A stretch of 13,988 bases of DNA from an uncultured Lachnospira sp. (GTDB lineage Bacteria; Bacillota; Clostridia; Lachnospirales; Lachnospiraceae), in assembly GCA_934358235.1 (NCBI GenBank), contig CAKRKK010000047.1, positions 1 through 13,988 of the forward strand, read 5' to 3'. Below, piece by piece: positions 6,186 to 13,988 of the stretch. Below the pieces are notes generated by a model. That model saw nothing but the letters and a program-made list of their open reading frames with translations. It was not told the DNA's origin and did not search any database. The number at the start of each line of letters is the position of its first letter. Within the stretch, counting starts at the first letter, position 1. A program made the translations under genes and the position numbers.

Positions 6186-7313
6186 ATGGAAGATACAACG
6201 CTATTATTAAAGTTAAATCTGCAGTTCTTCGCCAAGGATGGTCCCGGAGGAGAAAAGACAGAGCCAGCTACGAGTAAGAAGCTTGACGATGTACGAAAAG
6301 AAGGTCAGGTTGCTAAGAGTAAGGAACTGATTACAGCTATATCGCTCATTTCATTATTTATAATACTGAAGGTTTATCTGTCAAGTCTTGGAACAGGTCT
6401 TATAGATGTATATAAAAGTATATACAACTCTATGTCAATAGTCATAGCAGACAGCCCTGATGGTTTAAAGACAGGAATGGCTGCGAATGTAATGCAGCAG
6501 GTTTTTATAGATATTATAAAGCTTGTTATACCAATTCTTCTGGTTGCAATGGTAATAACCATATTGGGAAATATGCTGCAGCAGAAATGGATGATTACAA
6601 CAAAGCCTATGAAGCCTAAGTTTAGCAAGATAAGTCCAATTAGTGGATTTAAAAGATTATTTTCTGTAAGGCAGTTAATGGAGCTTCTTAAGTCGATAGC
6701 CATGATGACCATTATTCTTGTGGTGGTTTATGCTACGATTAAGGATAAAATGAATGTCCTTCTTACATTTTATGATATCAGTCTTAATACAGCGCTCTCT
6801 GTTATAGGGGATATTATTATAAATCTTGGCATCAGGATAAGTGCAGTATTTCTTATAGTTGGCTTTACTGATCTTGTATATCAGAGAGTCAGATTTAAGA
6901 ATGATAACATGATGACTAAGCAGGAGGTTAAGGATGAATTCAAGAATTCTGAAGGAGATCCACAGGTAAAAGGTCAGATTAAAAGAAGGATGCAGGAGAT
7001 ATCAAGAAGGAGAATGATGCAGCAGCTTCCGGAGGCAGATGTTGTTATTACTAACCCTACACATTTTGCAGTTGCACTTAAGTATGAACCTAATGAAGGA
7101 AAGGCACCTGTTGTAATCGCAAAGGGTGCAGATTATCTTGCATTCCAGATAAAAGATAAAGCTAAGGAATATAATATTGCAATAGTTGAAAATAAGCCCT
7201 TAGCAAGAATACTTTATCATAACATAGATATTGGCATGGAAATACCGCCTGAATTGTATCAGGCAGTTGCAGAAATTCTTGCAACTGTCATGCGAACAAA
7301 TAATAGATTATAA
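6186..7313 (+). CDS. flhB: Flagellar export apparatus switch protein FlhB
   Basis: FlhB binds the export gate and switches substrate specificity from rod/hook to filament proteins. The 375 residues include an N-terminal GGEKTEPATSKKLDDVRKEG signature (21-40), transmembrane segments at about 47-66, 110-130, 168-186 and 205-232, and a C-terminal cytoplasmic domain. That domain carries the autocleavage motif N290-P291-T292-H293, with the usual following block HFAVALKY and later KPLAR. All residues for autocleavage are present. An unusual point is the extreme N-terminus: before the signature it reads LLLKLNLQFFAKDGPG, which contains LKLNLQFFA, resembling the processed N-terminus of Firmicutes ribosomal protein L27 (see findings). 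The start at 6186 follows AAGGGG at 6169-6174, somewhat far at 11 bases. Confidence 0.97.
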   Translation: MEDTTLLLKLNLQFFAKDGPGGEKTEPATSKKLDDVRKEGQVAKSKELITAISLISLFIILKVYLSSLGTGLIDVYKSIYNSMSIVIADSPDGLKTGMAANVMQQVFIDIIKLVIPILLVAMVITILGNMLQQKWMITTKPMKPKFSKISPISGFKRLFSVRQLMELLKSIAMMTIILVVVYATIKDKMNVLLTFYDISLNTALSVIGDIIINLGIRISAVFLIVGFTDLVYQRVRFKNDNMMTKQEVKDEFKNSEGDPQVKGQIKRRMQEISRRRMMQQLPEADVVITNPTHFAVALKYEPNEGKAPVVIAKGADYLAFQIKDKAKEYNIAIVENKPLARILYHNIDIGMEIPPELYQAVAEILATVMRTNNRL

Positions 7314-7323
7314 TTAAAATGTG

Positions 7324-7332
7324 TGATATAAT
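7324..7332 (+). promoter_or_regulatory. Possible extended -10 promoter in the flhB-flhA gap
   Basis: TGATATAAT fits the extended -10 pattern TG-n-TATAAT exactly, 11 bases after the flhB stop. No clear -35 is seen, though extended -10 promoters can work without one. The transcript would carry a leader of about 80 bases before flhA. Confidence 0.3.
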
Positions 7333-7384
7333 TTTTCAAGATATGTATGATTAAGTAAAATATATTATTGAGGATAAATATTTA

Positions 7385-7393
7385 TGATACAAT
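7385..7393 (+). promoter_or_regulatory. Second possible extended -10 promoter before flhA
   Basis: TGATACAAT fits TG-n-TAYAAT and lies 25 bases before the flhA GTG. A TTGAGG at 7368-7373 is too close (14 bases) to be a normal -35. A start near 7400 would leave a short leader that just contains the AAGGAG site. Confidence 0.25.
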
Positions 7394-7405
7394 ATTACAT
7401 CAGGG

Positions 7406-7411
7406 AAGGAG
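7406..7411 (+). promoter_or_regulatory. Ribosome binding site that decides the flhA start
   Basis: AAGGAG lies 7 bases before the GTG at 7419. It argues for GTG as the true flhA start, against the in-frame TTG at 7368, which has no such site. Confidence 0.8.
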
Positions 7412-7418
7412 AAATAAA

Positions 7419-9458
7419 GTGAAGCTAAAGAGAAATGACTTATTTATGGGTATATATATACTTTCAGCAGTTTTATTCTTCATTATTTCAATTCCTTCAT
7501 GGTTACTTGATATATTACTTGCGTTTAACATAATGGTTGCGCTTGTTATATTATTTAATGCGTTATATGCCAAGGAAGTATTGGACATGGCAGCATTTCC
7601 AACAATGCTGTTATTTACAACTATATTCAGAATATCACTTAATGTTTCTTCAACTAAGATGATTTTAAGGGATGGATATGCCGGACATGTCGTAGCTACA
7701 TTTGGTGAATTCGTTGGTGGAGGTAATCTTGTCATTGGTACAATTATCTTCATAGTACTGATTATAGTACAGTTTATTGTAATCAATAAAGGCTCAGAAA
7801 GAGTATCAGAGGTAACAGCCAGATTCACTCTTGATGCTATGGCTGGTAAGCAGATGGCTATTGATTCAGATCTTAATACAGGTGCGATAACAGATAAGGA
7901 GGCGGCAGAGCGCAGAAGAAAGCTTCAGCAGGAGAACAGCTTCTTTGGTTCTATGGATGGTGCTACTAAGTATGTTAAGGGAGATGCAACAGCCGGTCTT
8001 ATTATAACAGCTATTAATCTTGTTGGTGGTATTGTTATGGGAATGTTATACCGCGGACAGTCGATTAATGATGCACTTTCTACATATGCCATACTTACTA
8101 TAGGTGATGGCTTGTGTTCGCAGATTCCATCATTGCTCATATCTTTATCAACAGGTGTGCTTGTAACAAAGGCTTCAAGTGATGGCGAGCTTGGAGATGA
8201 AATGATAGGACAGCTTTTTTCTATGGACAGGGTTCTTATCATGGTAGGAGCAGCACTTACACTGCTTGGTGTTTTAACTCCACTCCCATTATATATATTT
8301 GTACCACTTGGTGTTGCACTTATAATATATGGCAGAAAGCTAAAGGACAAGAATGGAGAGGCAACCATAGAGGAGATGGCAGAGGCAGAGGAAACAGAAG
8401 CACAGGAGATAAGAAAGCCGGAGAATGTGGCTACGCTGCTTAATGTCGATCCTATAGAGTTAGAGTTCGGATACGGTATCATTCCACTTGCTGATGTTAA
8501 CCAGGGCGGTGATCTTCTTGACAGAGTTGTTATGATAAGACGTCAGGTGGCTCTTGAATTAGGTGCCGTAGTTCCTATTATCAGATTAAGGGATAATATA
8601 CAGCTTAATCCAAACCAGTATGTAATTAAGATAAAGGGAATACAGGTCAGCGAGGGTGAGATACTTTTTGATCACTATATGGCTATGAATCCAGGTTATG
8701 TTGAAGAGGAAATAACAGGTATACCTACATTTGAACCATCCTTCCATCTTCCTGCCATATGGATAACCGAGAGCCAGAGAGAAAGAGCGGAATCTATGGG
8801 ATATACTGTAGTAGATCCGCCTTCAATCATTGCTACACATCTTACAGAGGTTATAAGACAGCATATTGCTGAGCTTCTTACAAGACAGGATGTTCAGAAT
8901 CTTATTAATAATATTAAGGATAACAATTCAGCACTTATTGAGGAACTTGTACCTAAGCTTCTTGGCATAGGTGAAATCCAGAAGGTTTTACAGAATCTTC
9001 TGGAGGAGGGTATATCAATACGAGATCTTGTTACAATATTTGAAACTCTTGCAGATCATGCTGCTGTAACAAGAGATACAGATATACTTACGGAATATGT
9101 ACGACAGAGCTTGAAAAGGGCAATATCTGGAAAGTATTTTCCTCCTAATGAGGTTACGAATGTTATTACACTTGATCCTAAGGTTGAACAGGAAATCATG
9201 GGCGCAGTCAAGAATACAGAACAGGGCGCTTATCTTTCTTTAGATCCTGCACGTACTAAGGCTATTATGGATTCGCTTGGTGAAGAACTCAAAAAGCTTG
9301 AGGATATGGGTAAGAATCCTATTGTTATTACTTCACCAATAGTCAGATTGTATTTTAAGAAGCTTGCATCTGACTATTATAAAGATATTATTGTTATTTC
9401 ATATAATGAAGTGGAATCTAATATCGAATTACAATCAGTAGGGATGGTGACAGCGTAA
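7419..9458 (+). CDS. flhA: Flagellar export gate protein FlhA
   Basis: FlhA is the large export-gate subunit whose cytoplasmic nonamer ring docks chaperone-substrate complexes and takes part in proton-driven export. With GTG at 7419 the protein has 679 residues, the usual size. The N-terminal half holds about eight membrane helices. The FHIPEP-family signature RVSEVTARFTLDAMAGKQMA is at about residues 128-147, in the cytoplasmic loop, followed by the conserved ERRRKLQQENSFFGSMDGA segment. An acidic linker (about 330-350, rich in EEMAEAEETEAQE) leads to the C-terminal domain, which has typical blocks such as IRLRDNIQLNPNQYVIKIKG and ITSPIVRLYFKKL. An in-frame TTG at 7368 would add 17 residues but lacks a ribosome binding site. 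The stop overlaps the flhF start by one base (TAATG). Confidence 0.96.
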   Translation: MKLKRNDLFMGIYILSAVLFFIISIPSWLLDILLAFNIMVALVILFNALYAKEVLDMAAFPTMLLFTTIFRISLNVSSTKMILRDGYAGHVVATFGEFVGGGNLVIGTIIFIVLIIVQFIVINKGSERVSEVTARFTLDAMAGKQMAIDSDLNTGAITDKEAAERRRKLQQENSFFGSMDGATKYVKGDATAGLIITAINLVGGIVMGMLYRGQSINDALSTYAILTIGDGLCSQIPSLLISLSTGVLVTKASSDGELGDEMIGQLFSMDRVLIMVGAALTLLGVLTPLPLYIFVPLGVALIIYGRKLKDKNGEATIEEMAEAEETEAQEIRKPENVATLLNVDPIELEFGYGIIPLADVNQGGDLLDRVVMIRRQVALELGAVVPIIRLRDNIQLNPNQYVIKIKGIQVSEGEILFDHYMAMNPGYVEEEITGIPTFEPSFHLPAIWITESQRERAESMGYTVVDPPSIIATHLTEVIRQHIAELLTRQDVQNLINNIKDNNSALIEELVPKLLGIGEIQKVLQNLLEEGISIRDLVTIFETLADHAAVTRDTDILTEYVRQSLKRAISGKYFPPNEVTNVITLDPKVEQEIMGAVKNTEQGAYLSLDPARTKAIMDSLGEELKKLEDMGKNPIVITSPIVRLYFKKLASDYYKDIIVISYNEVESNIELQSVGMVTA

Positions 9459-10813
9459 TGATAGTTAAGAAATTTCAGGCACCAACAGAAATGGAGGCCA
9501 TAATCAAAGCAAGAGAAGAGCTGGGAAGCTCTGCAGTTGTTCTTAATATTAAGACAATAAAGCAAAGAGGCATTGCAAAGCTTTTTAAGAAGGATGTAGT
9601 TGAGGTTACGGCTGCACTTGAAGAGAAGGATATTGTTGATGGTATTAATCAGAGCAGGCCAACCTTTGACAGCGATAATACATTGTCTAAGGATGCACAG
9701 CCACATCTGATTAACCAGAGCATGGTTTCATCGGGAAAGCAGGCGATTAATCTTGTAGCTGATGATGATACAAGAATATCCTCTGCATCAGCTATTGAAA
9801 AGAAGCTGGACAGCCTGCATGAGCTTTTACAGAATCAGGGGAATAATGCAGATATTACACAGACAGCTAATGATAATCTGAATATAAGACATGAAGGAAT
9901 GGATGCATATGCCACAGGACAGACGGCTGCATACAGCAAAAGAATGTCAGATATTACACAGGAGCTGTCAGGTATGACTGGCGAAAAGCAGAGTTTAAAG
10001 CAGCGTGAAAATGCTAATTATAAGTATCTGCAGCTTATATATAATAAGCTTATTGACAATGAGGTTGATAGCAGGTTTGCAGACGAAATAATAGGTGAAA
10101 TAGAAAGCTCGCTTAAGAAGGAGTCTAATCTTGACAGCATACTTTCAGCAGTATATCAGAAGATTATTCTTAAGCTTGGCAAGCCTAGGACAATAGCTAT
10201 GAAAGATAAGCCAAAGGTTATATTCTTCATAGGTCCGACAGGAGTTGGAAAGACCACTACTATAGCAAAGATAGCATCAAGCTTTAAGATTGAAAAGGAT
10301 GCAAAGGTTGCATTTATAACAGCAGATACATATAGAATTGCCGCTGTTGAGCAGCTTAATACATATGCTTCTATTATAGACTGTCCGGTTAGCGTAGTAT
10401 ATTCGGTAGAAGATATGAATAAGAGCCTTACAGAATATAAGGATTATGATCTGATACTTGTGGATACAGCAGGAAGGTCGCACAAGGCCGAAGAACAGAT
10501 GGATGAATTAAAGGCATTTATAGAAGAAGTAGCACTAAGAGAGGAAGAGTTTGACTTTGAGAGCTATCTTACACTAAGTATGACAACTAAGTATAAGGAT
10601 CTAAAAAGCATAGCTGATAAGTATGATGATGTTGATTATGCAGTAATATTTACTAAACTGGATGAAACCTGTTCACTTGGAAATATTCTCAATGTCCGTA
10701 TGTTAACAGACAGACCTTTATCATATACAACATCGGGACAGAATGTCCCTGATGATATAGAAGTGATAAATGAACAGGGAGTTGCCAAGCAGTTACTTGG
10801 AGGTGGCGAATGA
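9458..10813 (+). CDS. flhF: Flagellar SRP-type GTPase FlhF
   Basis: FlhF is an SRP-family GTPase that helps place the first flagellar components in the membrane. The 451 residues comprise an N-terminal B domain with the typical start MIVKKFQAPTEMEAIIKARE, a low-complexity polar middle (about 60-185, rich in Gln, Asn, Asp and Ser), and the NG GTPase domain (about 186-451). GTPase motifs are intact: P-loop GPTGVGKTT (259-267), ADTYRIAAVEQL (289-300), DTAGRS (336-341) and TKLDE (399-403). The NG domain is well conserved, whereas the linker looks free to drift. The gene overlaps flhA by one base at its start and flhG by four bases at its end (ATGA), so FlhF and its regulator FlhG are probably made together. 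Confidence 0.96.
   Translation: MIVKKFQAPTEMEAIIKAREELGSSAVVLNIKTIKQRGIAKLFKKDVVEVTAALEEKDIVDGINQSRPTFDSDNTLSKDAQPHLINQSMVSSGKQAINLVADDDTRISSASAIEKKLDSLHELLQNQGNNADITQTANDNLNIRHEGMDAYATGQTAAYSKRMSDITQELSGMTGEKQSLKQRENANYKYLQLIYNKLIDNEVDSRFADEIIGEIESSLKKESNLDSILSAVYQKIILKLGKPRTIAMKDKPKVIFFIGPTGVGKTTTIAKIASSFKIEKDAKVAFITADTYRIAAVEQLNTYASIIDCPVSVVYSVEDMNKSLTEYKDYDLILVDTAGRSHKAEEQMDELKAFIEEVALREEEFDFESYLTLSMTTKYKDLKSIADKYDDVDYAVIFTKLDETCSLGNILNVRMLTDRPLSYTTSGQNVPDDIEVINEQGVAKQLLGGGE
10799..10806 (+). promoter_or_regulatory. Ribosome binding site of flhG, inside flhF
   Basis: GGAGGTGG lies before three consecutive in-frame ATG codons (10810, 10813, 10816). The GGAGG core is 6 bases from the first and 9 from the second, so either could be used; the third (12 bases) is less likely. 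The difference is one methionine each. Confidence 0.75.
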
Positions 10814-11694
10814 TGATGGATCAGGCAGAGAATCTGCGCAATATGATTAGAAAACAGAATCAGAATAATATTAAGAATGCGCGCGTTATAGCTATAACAA
10901 GTGGTAAGGGCGGCGTTGGAAAGTCTAACCTTTCGGTTAACCTTGCACTTGAATTCACAAGAATGGGTAAAAAGGTTATTATTCTGGATGCAGATTTCGG
11001 CCTTGCCAATGTTGAGGTTATGTTTGGTGTTATTCCGGAATATAATCTGAGCGACCTTATGTTTAAGGGAAAAGAAATAAAGGATATTATTACAGAGGGA
11101 CCTGAGGGAGTTGGCTTTATATCAGGTGGCTCTGGAATAGCGAACCTTGTTAATCTGGACCAGGAACAGATTAAAAGGCTTGTTGGTAAAATGACTGATC
11201 TTGAAGAGCTCGCAGATATAATTCTAATAGATACAGGTGCAGGAATATCTCCTAGTGTTATGGAGTTTCTCTTGGCCAGTCCTGAGACGATTATAGTTAC
11301 GACACCAGAGCCGACATCAGTAACGGATTCTTATGCTTTGCTTAAGGCACTCAGCATGAATGAGGCTTATAATAAGGATGAAGGCACAATAAAAATGGTA
11401 GCCAACAGAGTTGAGTCAGAGAATGAAGGACGTAATCTTTACGAAAAGCTGAATGCAGTTGTGTCAAAGTTTCTTGGAATTAAACTGGAATATCTTGGAA
11501 GTGTACCACAGGATTCCAGCGTGAGGAAAGCTGTTATGAAGCAGAAGCCGGTAACGATTATGTATCCGGCAAGTGGAGCAGCAAGACATTTTAAGCATAT
11601 AGCAGCAGAGCTTCTTGGCAGTGATAACGATGTTCCTGAGTATAAGAAGGGAATCAGAAGCTACTTTAAAAGCGTTTTTTCAAGAAAGCAGTAA
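10810..11694 (+). CDS. flhG: MinD-like ATPase FlhG (FleN/YlxH), flagellar number regulator
   Basis: FlhG is a MinD/ParA-type ATPase that works with FlhF to limit and place flagella. The 294 residues start with the DQAENLR peptide (4-10), the motif that stimulates FlhF GTPase activity in characterised systems. The deviant Walker A is SGKGGVGKS (31-39, K33 and K38), Walker A' is ILDADFGLAN (59-68), and the Walker B region is ILIDTGAGIS (138-147). The C-terminus ends in a short basic/hydrophobic stretch, GIRSYFKSVFSRK, which could be an amphipathic membrane-targeting helix as in MinD. The gene overlaps flhF by four bases. In B. subtilis the equivalent ylxH is followed directly by cheB; here a PilZ gene lies between. 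Confidence 0.96.
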   Translation: MMMDQAENLRNMIRKQNQNNIKNARVIAITSGKGGVGKSNLSVNLALEFTRMGKKVIILDADFGLANVEVMFGVIPEYNLSDLMFKGKEIKDIITEGPEGVGFISGGSGIANLVNLDQEQIKRLVGKMTDLEELADIILIDTGAGISPSVMEFLLASPETIIVTTPEPTSVTDSYALLKALSMNEAYNKDEGTIKMVANRVESENEGRNLYEKLNAVVSKFLGIKLEYLGSVPQDSSVRKAVMKQKPVTIMYPASGAARHFKHIAAELLGSDNDVPEYKKGIRSYFKSVFSRKQ

Positions 11695-11727
11695 TATTAA
11701 GTACGAAGGAGTGGAGGTGAATTACAG

Positions 11728-12435
11728 ATGTTTGAACCGTTAAAGTTAGGAAACAGGGTTGAGATGGTATTTCCGGTTAAGTCAGGAAGTGATGATACCA
11801 TAGAATATGCAAGTCAGATTCTTGATTTTGGTGATGACAGCATAATATGTGCTATGCCTATCTATGAGGGCCATATTATTCCATTGCAGGAGGGTAAAAG
11901 GTTCGAGGGATATTTTTACTCGGATAATAAAATATATAGAGCTGCCTGTAGTGTAAGGTCAAGAGGAAGAGAAGATAATCTGCATATTGTTGAGGTTGAA
12001 CTGGATTCTGCGCTTATAAGAGTGCAAAGAAGAGAGTATTTCAGACTTAGCTGTATTATGCCTGCCACGTTAAGCATTGTTACTGGCATAAGCAAAGGTC
12101 AGACAGTAGTTAAAGACAACAGTAATCAAGGTGATGAACAGGAAATTACTATTGTTGATATAAGCGGAGGCGGTATAAGAACCTTTTCAAAAAGACAGTA
12201 TGAAAAGGATGATAAGGTGCTGATTCATTTTACTCTTCAGTTTAATAATTACAAAAAGGAAAAGAACGTATTAGGAAGGATTGTAGAATCCTTTAAAAAT
12301 ACCAACGATGATTCTATGTATGATAATAGAATTCAGTTTATAGATATAAGTGATTCAGACAGAGATGAAATAGTGAAATATGTTTTTGAGCAACAAAGAA
12401 ATATATTAAAAAAGGAGTTGGGCTATAATGGCTAA
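11728..12435 (+). CDS. YcgR-type PilZ domain protein (c-di-GMP receptor, flagellar brake family)
   Basis: This is a predicted c-di-GMP effector. Residues 1 to about 95 form a YcgR-N-like domain, mostly beta strands (KLGNRVEMVF, then EGKRFEGYFY). Residues about 99-225 form a PilZ domain with both ligand motifs: RREYFRLSC (the RxxxR pair is R102 and R106) and DISGGGIR (D144-x-S146-xx-G149). A polar insertion lies between them (about 122-138). In the known family (YcgR, YpfA/DgrV) such proteins bind c-di-GMP and then act on the flagellar motor; that target is inference here. The start has two purine-rich sites, AAGGAG (11706-11711) and GGAGGTGA (11713-11720), the latter well spaced. The 3' end overlaps cheB by eight bases, so the two are likely coupled. 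There is no standard symbol for this operon copy. Confidence 0.92.
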   Translation: MFEPLKLGNRVEMVFPVKSGSDDTIEYASQILDFGDDSIICAMPIYEGHIIPLQEGKRFEGYFYSDNKIYRAACSVRSRGREDNLHIVEVELDSALIRVQRREYFRLSCIMPATLSIVTGISKGQTVVKDNSNQGDEQEITIVDISGGGIRTFSKRQYEKDDKVLIHFTLQFNNYKKEKNVLGRIVESFKNTNDDSMYDNRIQFIDISDSDRDEIVKYVFEQQRNILKKELGYNG

Positions 12436-13663
12436 AAAAATCCTGGTTATAGATGACTCTGCACTCATGAGAAGAGTTATATCTGATATAATCAATGAAA
12501 GCGATGAATATGAGGTTGCTGCTATTGCAAAGGATGGCCTTGAAGGTCTTGATATGATAGTGTCACATCCATACGAGTATAGCGCTATTATTCTTGATAT
12601 TAATATGCCTAAGCTTAATGGAATCGAATTATTGAAAAGGCTGCAGAAGGATCATATAGAGCAGACAGTAATCATTGTAAGTACAGTTGCAAAGGAGGGT
12701 GCTAAAGAAACTATTCAGGCACTCGAATATGGAGCCTTTGATTTCGTAACGAAACCAGAGAACTATCTTGAAACTAAAAGTGTTGATTTCAAGAATAAAA
12801 TATTTAATATGCTTAATGTGGCAACAAACACCAGAACTTCGATTAGAAGAACTTCTATGAGAACTGGTGCCACAGGAACCATAAGAAGCACAGAGACCGC
12901 AGCCAAAAGGACAACGGATGGTGGAAGCAGCTTATCTTCCTTAAGCTCTATCAGAAGACCTCTTAATAGTAATATAAAAGAGGAAAGCAGCCATAGGTCC
13001 TTTGTCAGACCAGCAGTAACACAGATAACAGAAGATGCTGTTAAGGTTGATGGCAGTAAGTATACAAAGGTTAAGACAGGAAAGAATAAGCTTGTAGCAC
13101 TTGCCTGCTCAACAGGTGGTCCTAAGTCTCTCCAGCAGGTTATACCTATGCTTCCGGCTAATCTTGACGCAGGAGTTGTTCTTGTACAGCATATGCCGGC
13201 AGGCTTTACTGCTTCTTTAGCAGCCAGACTTAATGAGATGAGTGCTATCAATGTTAAGGAAGCTGCCGATGCAGATGTTATCAGAAAGGGCTGGGTATAT
13301 ATTGCTCCGGGTGGAAAGCATATAAGGGTTAAAAAGAAAGGTACTGATTATGTTATAGCACTTAGCGATGAAGCTCCAATAGATGGTCTTAGACCTTGTG
13401 CGAATGTCATGTATGAATCGCTTACACAAAGCAGCTTTGATGAGATAACGTGTGTAGTGCTTACAGGTATGGGTGCCGATGGAACCAATGGAATAAAGGC
13501 ACTTAGCAGGAGCCATAAGAACATATATGTTATATCACAGGACGAAGAAACAAGTGTAGTATATGGAATGCCAAAAGCAATAGCTGGCACGGGACTGGTC
13601 AATGAAGTTGTTCCGCTTAACCGTGTTGCAGAAACAATAACAAAAAACGTGGGGGTGTCTTAA
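12428..13663 (+). CDS. cheB: Chemotaxis protein-glutamate methylesterase/deamidase CheB
   Basis: CheB removes methyl groups from (and deamidates) chemoreceptor glutamate residues, giving sensory adaptation; phosphorylation by CheA activates it. The 411 residues comprise a receiver domain (1 to about 125) with D9-D10, phospho-acceptor D57, the S85-T86 switch region and K109, a long linker (about 130-218), and a C-terminal methylesterase domain. The catalytic triad is visible as S228 in ALACSTGGP, H255 in VQHMPAGF and D351 in LTGMGADG. The linker is unusually long and rich in Arg, Ser and Thr (for example TRTSIRRTSMRTGATG). The ATG at 12428 lies inside the PilZ gene, with AAGGAG at 12412-12417 spaced 10 bases before it. 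One spacer base follows its stop before cheA. Confidence 0.97.
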   Translation: MAKKILVIDDSALMRRVISDIINESDEYEVAAIAKDGLEGLDMIVSHPYEYSAIILDINMPKLNGIELLKRLQKDHIEQTVIIVSTVAKEGAKETIQALEYGAFDFVTKPENYLETKSVDFKNKIFNMLNVATNTRTSIRRTSMRTGATGTIRSTETAAKRTTDGGSSLSSLSSIRRPLNSNIKEESSHRSFVRPAVTQITEDAVKVDGSKYTKVKTGKNKLVALACSTGGPKSLQQVIPMLPANLDAGVVLVQHMPAGFTASLAARLNEMSAINVKEAADADVIRKGWVYIAPGGKHIRVKKKGTDYVIALSDEAPIDGLRPCANVMYESLTQSSFDEITCVVLTGMGADGTNGIKALSRSHKNIYVISQDEETSVVYGMPKAIAGTGLVNEVVPLNRVAETITKNVGVS

Positions 13664-13664
13664 A

Positions 13665-13988
13665 ATGGATGTAAGCCAGTATTTAGAGATTTTTATTGAT
13701 GAATCAAATGAACATTTACAAACATTAAGTGATCAGTTAATGATACTTGAGAAAGAACCAGAGAATAGTGAAACTATTAATGAAATATTCAGGGCAGCCC
13801 ATTCCTTAAAGGGTATGGCTGGTACAATGGGTTATAAGAGAATGCAGAACCTTACACATGATATGGAAAATGTATTCTCAGAGGTCCGTAATGGTAATAT
13901 AAAAGTTACATCAGATATGTGTGATGTATTATTCCAATGCCTGGATGCATTAGAGAATTATGTATCTAATATCCAGAATACACAGGAT
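13665..13988 (+). CDS. cheA: Chemotaxis histidine kinase CheA, N-terminal HPt domain (3' end outside window)
   Basis: CheA is the chemotaxis histidine kinase that phosphorylates CheY and CheB. The window holds the first 108 codons with no stop, running off the right edge. The protein starts MDVSQYLEIFIDESNEHL, a standard CheA beginning, and forms the P1 phosphotransfer helix bundle. The phospho-accepting residue is H46 within IFRAAHSLKGMAGTMGY (41-57). A further helix with LTHDMENVFSEVRNG follows, and then the start of the linker toward P2. The ATG is one base after the cheB stop, with GGGGGTG at 13651-13657 as ribosome binding site. The kinase, dimerisation and CheW-like domains are expected downstream but not seen. 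Confidence 0.97.
   Translation, partial: MDVSQYLEIFIDESNEHLQTLSDQLMILEKEPENSETINEIFRAAHSLKGMAGTMGYKRMQNLTHDMENVFSEVRNGNIKVTSDMCDVLFQCLDALENYVSNIQNTQD

Noticed and set aside
7368..7418. TTG-started N-terminal extension of FlhA
   Set aside because: AAGGAG is spaced correctly for the GTG at 7419, whose product has normal FlhA length; the extension has no FlhA-like sequence.

Overview
The window is one continuous stretch of a flagellar/chemotaxis (fla/che) operon. Every recognisable gene is on the + strand, and gaps are very short (from overlaps of 1-8 bases up to about 120 bases). The DNA is AT-rich, arginine is often encoded by AGA, and ribosome binding sites are strong GGAGG types. CheY-FliY proteins of the Bacillus/Clostridium type are present. 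Together these point to a motile low-GC Gram-positive of class Clostridia, probably Lachnospiraceae-like (compare Roseburia, Butyrivibrio, Lachnospira). The genus cannot be fixed from the sequence alone.

Layout: 3' end of motB (stator, cut by the left edge), fliL, fliM, fliY (C-ring switch with CheC-like phosphatase domains), a 122-base AT-rich gap, cheY, fliO, fliP, fliQ, fliR, flhB, a 105-base gap with promoter-like elements, flhA, flhF, flhG, a YcgR-type PilZ gene, cheB, and the 5' end of cheA (cut by the right edge). Apart from the PilZ gene this is the classic Firmicutes order known from the Bacillus subtilis fla/che operon.

The genes work together as follows. FliO/P/Q/R and FlhB/FlhA form the membrane export gate of the flagellar type III apparatus. 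FlhF and FlhG set flagellar number and position. FliM and FliY form part of the switch that reads phospho-CheY. MotB and FliL belong to the stator. CheA phosphorylates CheY and CheB, and CheB adapts the receptors. The PilZ protein would add a c-di-GMP input to motility, and its gene overlaps cheB.

No mobile element, CRISPR array, tRNA or rRNA was seen, and the window is not a novel system as a whole. The points most worth a second look are these: an L27-like LKLNLQFF/A motif at the N-terminus of FlhB, which resembles a Prp protease site; in-frame tandem repeats of 33 and 48 bases in the FliY linker; the PilZ gene placed between flhG and cheB; and two extended -10 promoter-like elements in front of flhA. 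The starts of fliQ (5126) and flhA (GTG at 7419) were chosen from ribosome binding sites and family length, over longer TTG-started readings.
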